Shown here piece after piece: positions 6,271 to 9,792 of a stretch of DNA of 9,792 nt; position 1 is the first letter of the stretch, and each line of letters starts with the position of its first letter. The notes under the pieces were generated by a model. It was not told where the DNA came from. It worked only from the letters and a program-made list of their open reading frames with translations, and did no database searches. The stretch comes from CAZWIT01 sp964533435 (GTDB lineage Bacteria; Patescibacteriota; Patescibacteriia; UBA1558; GWA2-36-10): positions 1-9,792 of the forward strand of contig CAZHLU010000035.1 of the NCBI GenBank assembly GCA_964533435.1, read 5' to 3'. The translations under genes and the position numbers were made by a program.

Positions 6271-8361
6271 ATGCCGGACTTAAGATACCACAGATTATTC
6301 CGCCACGACGCCTTTAATGCTCGTGAATTATCTGTCAATTATATTAGCGATGCCGCACCCTGTGGTCGGCTTTTTGTTGTAATAGAAGTCCAAAAAAATA
6401 AAATAGATCAACAGCCACTTTTAGAACAAATTATCAGCGAAGCCAATAATATCTTAAGTTCTAGTAAAAATTCTAACCCGGAAGTTGTTTTAGAAGATAT
6501 CTTGCAAAAAATAAACAGTTTATTGCCAGAATTAAGCGCTGCAAGTAAAATTCGTAACTGGCTGTATGGCTTGGATATGGCTATTGGCATTTTTAATAAT
6601 GAAGCTATCCATTTATCAAATATTGGTCAAATTAATGGCCTAGCGCTATCGCGCCACCGTCTAGAAGCTGTTTTACATAAAAAACAAAATTTTAGCCCTA
6701 GTAAAGCTTTTACTGACATTCACAGTGGCCTACTTGAAGAAGGAGATGTTTTTATTATTTCTACCAACTCACTCCTTGACTATATTGCCCAAGAAAAAAT
6801 TAGACAAATAGCCAAACGCTACACGCCCCAAGCCACGGTCATAAAACTGAATTCACTCCTTGCCACTGTACCTGATTTTGTCACTTTTAACGCTGTAGTA
6901 ATAAAAAACAGTGGCCCTGGTGATTATGATCAGGTAGCACCAATAAATACTGCTGTTGAAGCTAGTGATGAAATAGAAAAAAAATCTGATGTTATTAGCT
7001 ATCATCGACCTAAAACACCTAGTCACCACCAAGGCACTCTAGATTTTGAACATAGTCATAGTCGCAATAGTAATCCTTTGCAAAAAATAAAAAGGTTCTT
7101 TGCTCTTATGGCTTTATTTTTTATCAGCGTCTATAAAGTATTGAGATTTTTATATCGCCAAATAAAAAATAGTATCTTATTTATCTTTTCACCACGTTGG
7201 CGTAAACAAAAAGAGGAGCAAGTATTATCAGAAGTAAAAAATACCTTTGATAAAAAATATAACTGGTGGCAAAGATTAAAATCTACCCAAAAGATTGCTT
7301 TAGTTGGCTTACTAGCTACTGTCTTAATTTTTATTCAGAGTTTAGTGTTTTTAACACAAAGAAAATCAGTTAGTCAAAAAGACAAAGTTTATCAAGAATT
7401 AATAAGTTCAATTGATGGCAAATTTGCTGAAGCTGATAGTAAATTAATTTATAATGATCAGATGGCAGCTGAGTCTATCTTGCTAGAAATCCAAACTACC
7501 TTAGAAAATCTAAAACTCACTAGCAAACAACAAGAAGAAGAAATTGCTACTTTTAAAGAAAAAACCCGCAAACAATTAAATGAAGTGCGACGTATTCACG
7601 ATGTTCCTGAACCACTAGAACTAAGTAGTCTAAGCACCCTAGTAAACCCCCAGCAAATAGTTCAAAAAGATGGTAATTTTTATATTTTAGATAGCCAAAA
7701 AATATATTTACTAAAAGATCGCAATCTTAGTGCCCTTACTGACTTTAATCAAGGTAAATTTTTGGCTGACTGGCCTCAAAGCAAACGCTTAGTAGTTGGT
7801 AACAATGAACAATTTTTTATTTATGATATTACTGAAAATAAACAAGCTAACTTCCCCTTATCTCAATCTGCTGGCAATAACAGCGTGCGTGATTTAAACA
7901 TTTACAGTAATAACTTATACGTTTTAGATGGCAATGGTAAACAATTTTTTAAATACCCCGAAAACTCAGCTAGCTTTAATAACGGTCAAGCCTGGTTAAA
8001 AGAAGAAGTTGATTTGCAGGATGTTTCTAGCTTTACGGTTGACGGCAGTATCTATACTATTGATAATCAAGGTCAAATCAAAAAATTTACCAAAGGAAGA
8101 ATCGAAGAATTTAGTTACCAAACACCAAATCCAAAAATTGGCGCTAAAGCCACAATCCAGACTTTCCGCGACTCTAAATATCTCTATATTATTGATCCTA
8201 GCAACCAACGGGTAGTAATTTTAAATAAAGATGGCAATATCAAAGATCAATATACTTCTCTTAAATTTGACCAACTACTTGATCTTGCTATAGACCCCAA
8301 TGAACAAGCAATTTACCTGCTTAACGGTCAACATCTTTATCTACTAGCTGTTAATCAATAA
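6271..8361 (+). CDS. Membrane protein: PP2C-like pseudophosphatase domain, membrane region, coiled coil, beta-propeller-like domain
   Basis: Not a gene I can name. Residues 1-215 follow the order of a PP2C/SpoIIE-type phosphatase: GRLFVVIEV (32-40) where VADGMGG is expected, LSNIGQINGLALS (115-127) for the GDSRAYL strand, EEGDVFIISTNSLLDYI (156-172) for the DxxLLxSDGLxD strand, and PDFVTFNAVVI (201-211) for DNxTxVVV. Most metal-binding aspartates are replaced; only Asp202 seems kept, so catalysis is unlikely. A histidine-containing linker (216-270) leads to hydrophobic segments at about 276-306 and 341-362 flanking a strongly basic loop (309-341). A coiled coil (about 368-440) and repeated strand-rich blades (about 452-696, with YILDSQ, YVLDGNG, YTIDNQG, YIIDPSN, YLLNGQ) follow, resembling an NHL/WD-type propeller. 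The basic loop suggests it is cytoplasmic and the propeller external. Monocistronic, with its own promoter and terminator. Confidence 0.75.
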   Translation: MPDLRYHRLFRHDAFNARELSVNYISDAAPCGRLFVVIEVQKNKIDQQPLLEQIISEANNILSSSKNSNPEVVLEDILQKINSLLPELSAASKIRNWLYGLDMAIGIFNNEAIHLSNIGQINGLALSRHRLEAVLHKKQNFSPSKAFTDIHSGLLEEGDVFIISTNSLLDYIAQEKIRQIAKRYTPQATVIKLNSLLATVPDFVTFNAVVIKNSGPGDYDQVAPINTAVEASDEIEKKSDVISYHRPKTPSHHQGTLDFEHSHSRNSNPLQKIKRFFALMALFFISVYKVLRFLYRQIKNSILFIFSPRWRKQKEEQVLSEVKNTFDKKYNWWQRLKSTQKIALVGLLATVLIFIQSLVFLTQRKSVSQKDKVYQELISSIDGKFAEADSKLIYNDQMAAESILLEIQTTLENLKLTSKQQEEEIATFKEKTRKQLNEVRRIHDVPEPLELSSLSTLVNPQQIVQKDGNFYILDSQKIYLLKDRNLSALTDFNQGKFLADWPQSKRLVVGNNEQFFIYDITENKQANFPLSQSAGNNSVRDLNIYSNNLYVLDGNGKQFFKYPENSASFNNGQAWLKEEVDLQDVSSFTVDGSIYTIDNQGQIKKFTKGRIEEFSYQTPNPKIGAKATIQTFRDSKYLYIIDPSNQRVVILNKDGNIKDQYTSLKFDQLLDLAIDPNEQAIYLLNGQHLYLLAVNQ

Positions 8362-8374
8362 ATTTCAACAAAAC

Positions 8375-8403
8375 AAAAAACCGCTAATCTTGAGCGGTTT
8401 TTT
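8375..8403. terminator. Bidirectional intrinsic terminator between convergent genes
   Basis: CCGCT and AGCGG form a GC-rich core around a 7-base loop, extended by six A upstream and six T downstream, so each strand reads as stem plus U-tract. It lies 13 bases after the membrane-protein stop and 11 bases after the rplL stop, serving both convergent units. Confidence 0.92.
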
Positions 8404-8414
8404 GAATAAAAAAT

Positions 8415-8816
8415 TTATTTTAAAGATACAGTGGCACCAGCTTCAGTAAGTTGAGCTTTGATTTTTTCAGCATCTTCTTTAGAAACACCTTCTTTTACTG
8501 CTTTAGGAGCGGCATCAACTAAATCTTTGGCTTCTTTTAAGCCTAATTGAGTGATTTCACGTACTACTTTGATAACACCGATTTTATTACTACCAGCGTT
8601 AGTTAACTCAACAGTAAAAGCAGTTTTTTCTTCTGCAGCAGCAGCTGGAGCAGCGGCCATAGCACCCATCATCATTGGAGCAGCAGCTGAAACACCAAAT
8701 TTATCTTCTAAGATTGAAACTAATTCGGATAAATCCAAAACTGACATTTTTTCAATCTCTTCAACAATGCCTTTAAATTTAGCTGGCACTGTTACTTCTT
8801 TTTTTTCTTCTGACAT
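8415..8816 (-). CDS. rplL: 50S ribosomal protein L7/L12
   Basis: Stalk protein that recruits and stimulates translational GTPases; several copies bind L10. The 133 residues show an N-terminal dimerisation domain (about 13-45, MSVLDLSELVSILEDKFGV), an Ala/Met-rich flexible hinge (about 44-62) and a complete C-terminal domain (63-133) with the factor-binding stretch KIGVIKVVREITQLGLKEAKDLVD (78-101). Length is slightly above the usual 120-130 because of a charged start MSEEKKEVTVPA. It follows rplJ by 35 bases with no terminator between them and no Shine-Dalgarno before the ATG. This is notable, since L7/L12 must be made in molar excess over L10; how that ratio is set is not visible here. Confidence 0.97.
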   Translation of the reverse strand: MSEEKKEVTVPAKFKGIVEEIEKMSVLDLSELVSILEDKFGVSAAAPMMMGAMAAAPAAAAEEKTAFTVELTNAGSNKIGVIKVVREITQLGLKEAKDLVDAAPKAVKEGVSKEDAEKIKAQLTEAGATVSLK

Positions 8817-8851
8817 AATATTAATTCTTTAATTATTGATTAAATATTTAA

Positions 8852-9376
8852 TTAATTTGCTTTTTTATCTTTGATAGCGCCCAAAACTCCTACCAAGTTA
8901 CGTAAATTGCCACTTAAGACATTTACAAATCCTGAAACTGGAGCTTGAATAGTACCAACTAATTTTGCTAACAATTCATGCTTGGAAGGCAAGCTAGCTA
9001 AACGTTGCACTACTGCAGTATCAATGTATTTATTTTCTAAAATACCACCACTAATATTTAATTTTTCGTTAGCTTTGGCAAATTTATGCAAAATTTTAGC
9101 ACCACTAACTTCATCTTCATAAGATAAAATTATACCAACTGAACCATCAATTTTATCCAACTCTTCGCTGGGCATTAAATCTTTCGTAGCCATTTTAACT
9201 AAAGTTTTTTTAGCTACTAAATATTCAGCGCCTTCAGCTTTTAAAGTTTTACGTAAATCTTCAACGGTTTTTACATTTAAACCCTGGTCAGCGCTAAACA
9301 AAATAGCTTTGCTTTTAGCAATCTTTTCCTGAATCTTTTGTAAAACCTCACCTTTTTGTTGTTTATTCTGGGGCAT
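8852..9376 (-). CDS. rplJ: 50S ribosomal protein L10
   Basis: Base of the ribosomal stalk: it binds 23S rRNA and carries the L7/L12 dimers on its C-terminal helix. The 174 residues are normal for bacterial L10 (about 165-180). Visible features are the N-terminal helix (GEVLQKIQEKIAKSK), the strand AILFSADQGLNV, the conserved core TVEDLRKTLKAEGAEYLVAKKTLVKMA (37-63), the GSVGIILSYED region (78-88), and the C-terminal helix ending NLRNLVGVLGAIKDKK. It is first of a two-gene operon with rplL. Transcription is probably attenuated through the L10 leader upstream. The ATG lies only 15 bases beyond the attenuator U-tract, in an A/T-rich context without a Shine-Dalgarno. Confidence 0.97.
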   Translation of the reverse strand: MPQNKQQKGEVLQKIQEKIAKSKAILFSADQGLNVKTVEDLRKTLKAEGAEYLVAKKTLVKMATKDLMPSEELDKIDGSVGIILSYEDEVSGAKILHKFAKANEKLNISGGILENKYIDTAVVQRLASLPSKHELLAKLVGTIQAPVSGFVNVLSGNLRNLVGVLGAIKDKKAN

Positions 9377-9391
9377 ATTATTGTTGTTATT

Positions 9392-9415
9392 AAAAAATCT
9401 GCGTTATAGCGCAGA
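9392..9415 (-). terminator. Attenuator hairpin in the rplJ leader
   Basis: Read on the minus strand, TCTGCG and CGCAGA form a 6-base-pair stem with a 6-base loop, followed by six U. It lies inside the 5' leader, before rplJ, so it is an attenuator and not an end-of-gene terminator. Its 5' arm is also complementary to the leader's first stem. Confidence 0.85.
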
Positions 9416-9507
9416 CAATAAAAACTAAGAAATTTTTACCTCGGCAGGATTTATATTTAGCTAAAATTCGCTAAAAACCCACTATCTGCGGCTATTTACT
9501 AAATTGT
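9392..9507 (-). ncRNA. Ribosomal protein L10 leader (cis-regulatory RNA)
   Basis: The leader of rplJ carries CCTGCCGAGG (9448-9439), the signature of L10 leaders that mimics the 23S rRNA site of L10. A three-way fold can be drawn: closing stem CGCAGAUAGU (9490-9481) with AUUGUCUGCG (9419-9410); an arm GGGUUU (9480-9475) with AAAUCC (9452-9447) topped by UUAGC/GCUAA; and a hairpin UAAAAA (9438-9433) with UUUUUA (9424-9419). The 3' side of the closing stem overlaps the attenuator's 5' arm, so the two are mutually exclusive. In Bacillus subtilis, L10(L12)4 binding to such a leader promotes termination; the direction here is not certain. Confidence 0.9.
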
Positions 9508-9513
9508 AGCCAT

Positions 9514-9542
9514 ATTATAAGGCAAAAAAATAGATTTGTCAA
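9514..9542 (-). promoter_or_regulatory. Consensus sigma-70 promoter of rplJ-rplL
   Basis: On the minus strand, TTGACA (9542-9537), a 17-base spacer and TATAAT (9519-9514) match the full consensus with ideal spacing, as expected for a highly expressed ribosomal protein operon. The start site should be near 9507, giving a leader of about 131 bases. Confidence 0.93.
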
Positions 9543-9552
9543 GAAAAATAAC
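9538..9552 (+). repeat. 15-base direct repeat, copy 1
   Basis: GTCAAGAAAAATAAC, exactly repeated at 9641-9655. This copy includes most of the rplJ -35 element. Confidence 0.8.
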
Positions 9553-9616
9553 CATATCTTAGTTCTTTGTTGTGTATTCATAAGGTAATAGGCACTAAAA
9601 ACAGAGCCACATCCCG

Positions 9617-9641
9617 CCCCGCCGCGTTTTACGCGGCGGGG
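9617..9641. repeat. GC-rich perfect hairpin in AT-rich intergenic DNA
   Basis: CCCCGCCGCGT and ACGCGGCGGGG form an 11-base-pair perfect stem around a TTT loop. There is no adjoining U-tract on either strand, so it does not look like an intrinsic terminator. Its base composition contrasts sharply with the flanks. It resembles a REP-like dispersed palindrome, but only one copy is in this window. Confidence 0.8.
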
Positions 9642-9655
9642 TCAAGAAAAATAAC
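9641..9655 (+). repeat. 15-base direct repeat, copy 2
   Basis: GTCAAGAAAAATAAC, identical to 9538-9552 and starting on the last base of the GC hairpin. On the minus strand it reads as a -35-like TTGAC followed by the hairpin, with no -10 at a usable distance. Confidence 0.8.
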
Positions 9656-9669
9656 TCTACCTTTTTTAT

Positions 9670-9705
9670 CTAAAAAAACTTCCTATATTTTAAGAAGTTT
9701 TTTAG
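9670..9705 (-). terminator. Terminator of the gene at the right edge
   Basis: Read on the minus strand, CTAAAAAACTTC pairs with GAAGTTTTTTTAG around an 11-base loop, with one bulged base and a U-rich 3' side. It starts 17 bases after the stop at 9722. The near-symmetry means it could also act on plus-strand transcripts. Confidence 0.75.
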
Positions 9706-9721
9706 TTTTAAATTAAATTAT

Positions 9722-9792
9722 TTATCTAAGATACAATTCATTAAGCTTAGCTCTAGTACTAGGCCCTACTAAACCATAACCAGTATCTTTAG
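9722..9792 (-). CDS. C-terminal end of a protein with a peptidoglycan-binding-like tail (partial)
   Basis: Only the last 22 codons and a TAA lie in the window; the gene continues past the right edge. In frame from 9790 the residues read KDTGYGLVGPSTRAKLNEL, then YLR. The pattern GxxGPxTRAxLN is the end of a PG_binding_1-type domain (commonly GxFGPxTRAALxxF), often found at the C-terminus of secreted CPR proteins. It is followed by an intrinsic terminator, which supports a real gene end. The rest of the protein and its function cannot be seen. Confidence 0.65.
   Translation of the reverse strand, partial: KDTGYGLVGPSTRAKLNELYLR

Noticed and set aside
7996..8215. Overlapping open frames on both strands within the propeller-like region
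   Set aside because: Both lie in other frames of the membrane-protein gene, whose own frame shows regular repeat-like strands; no initiation signals.
8551..8832. Plus-strand open frame antisense to rplL
   Set aside because: Its Ala/Ile-rich sequence is simply the complement of the L7/L12 hinge and C-terminal domain.
9492..9581. A 29-codon minus-strand reading frame encoding a hydrophobic peptide (starts MNTQQRTKIW)
   Set aside because: It runs straight through the consensus rplJ promoter and into the L10 leader, has no ribosome-binding site, and its hydrophobicity follows from T-rich promoter DNA.
9617..9641. Interpreting the GC hairpin as a transcription terminator or CRISPR repeat
   Set aside because: No U-tract on either strand, a separate terminator for the right-edge gene lies at 9670-9705, and there is no repeat-spacer periodicity.

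Overview
The window looks like a chromosomal segment of a Candidate Phyla Radiation (Patescibacteria) bacterium. This is inferred from the AT-rich composition (about one-third GC by eye), the compact gene layout, several shortened enzymes (a MurF without its N-terminal domain, a half-length TsaB-like protein), the near absence of Shine-Dalgarno sequences, and a C-terminal peptidoglycan-binding tail of a kind common in CPR surface proteins. TAA, TAG and TGA all act as stops, so the code appears standard, unlike the UGA-glycine lineages (Gracilibacteria/SR1). No finer taxonomy can be supported.

Left half (32-4994, minus strand): the front of a division and cell wall (dcw) operon in the order mraZ, rsmH, ftsL, ftsI, murF, with gaps of 1 to 25 bases. 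It starts at a near-consensus sigma-70 promoter (TTGACA, 18 bases, TATAAT) set among GTGG-type MraZ boxes. The upstream intergenic region carries three perfect DnaA boxes in the same orientation, the most striking regulatory signal here. No murE lies between ftsI and murF.

Middle (5115-8403): a two-gene minus-strand operon encodes a winged-helix protein with a degenerate nucleotidyltransferase-like domain and, overlapping it by four bases, a short TsaB-like protein; it ends at a hairpin terminator. Opposite it a large plus-strand gene encodes a 696-residue membrane protein: an N-terminal PP2C-type phosphatase fold with its catalytic aspartates mostly replaced, a membrane region, a coiled coil and a C-terminal beta-propeller-like domain. 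The two transcription units are driven by two promoters interlocked on the same 50 bases.

Right part (8375-9542, minus strand): rplJ-rplL (ribosomal stalk proteins L10 and L7/L12), with a perfect sigma-70 promoter, an L10 leader RNA carrying the conserved CCTGCCGAGG motif, and an attenuator whose 5' arm can pair either within the terminator or with the start of the leader. A bidirectional terminator separates rplL from the convergent membrane-protein gene.

Right edge (9538-9792): an intergenic stretch with a strong GC-rich perfect hairpin and a 15-base direct repeat, then a terminator and the last 22 codons of a minus-strand gene ending in a peptidoglycan-binding-like motif.

Together the genes cover septal wall synthesis, rRNA methylation, ribosomal stalk supply and a possible envelope sensor. 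The best candidates for something undescribed are the pseudophosphatase-propeller protein with its interlocked divergent neighbour, and the DnaA-box cluster at the division operon promoter.
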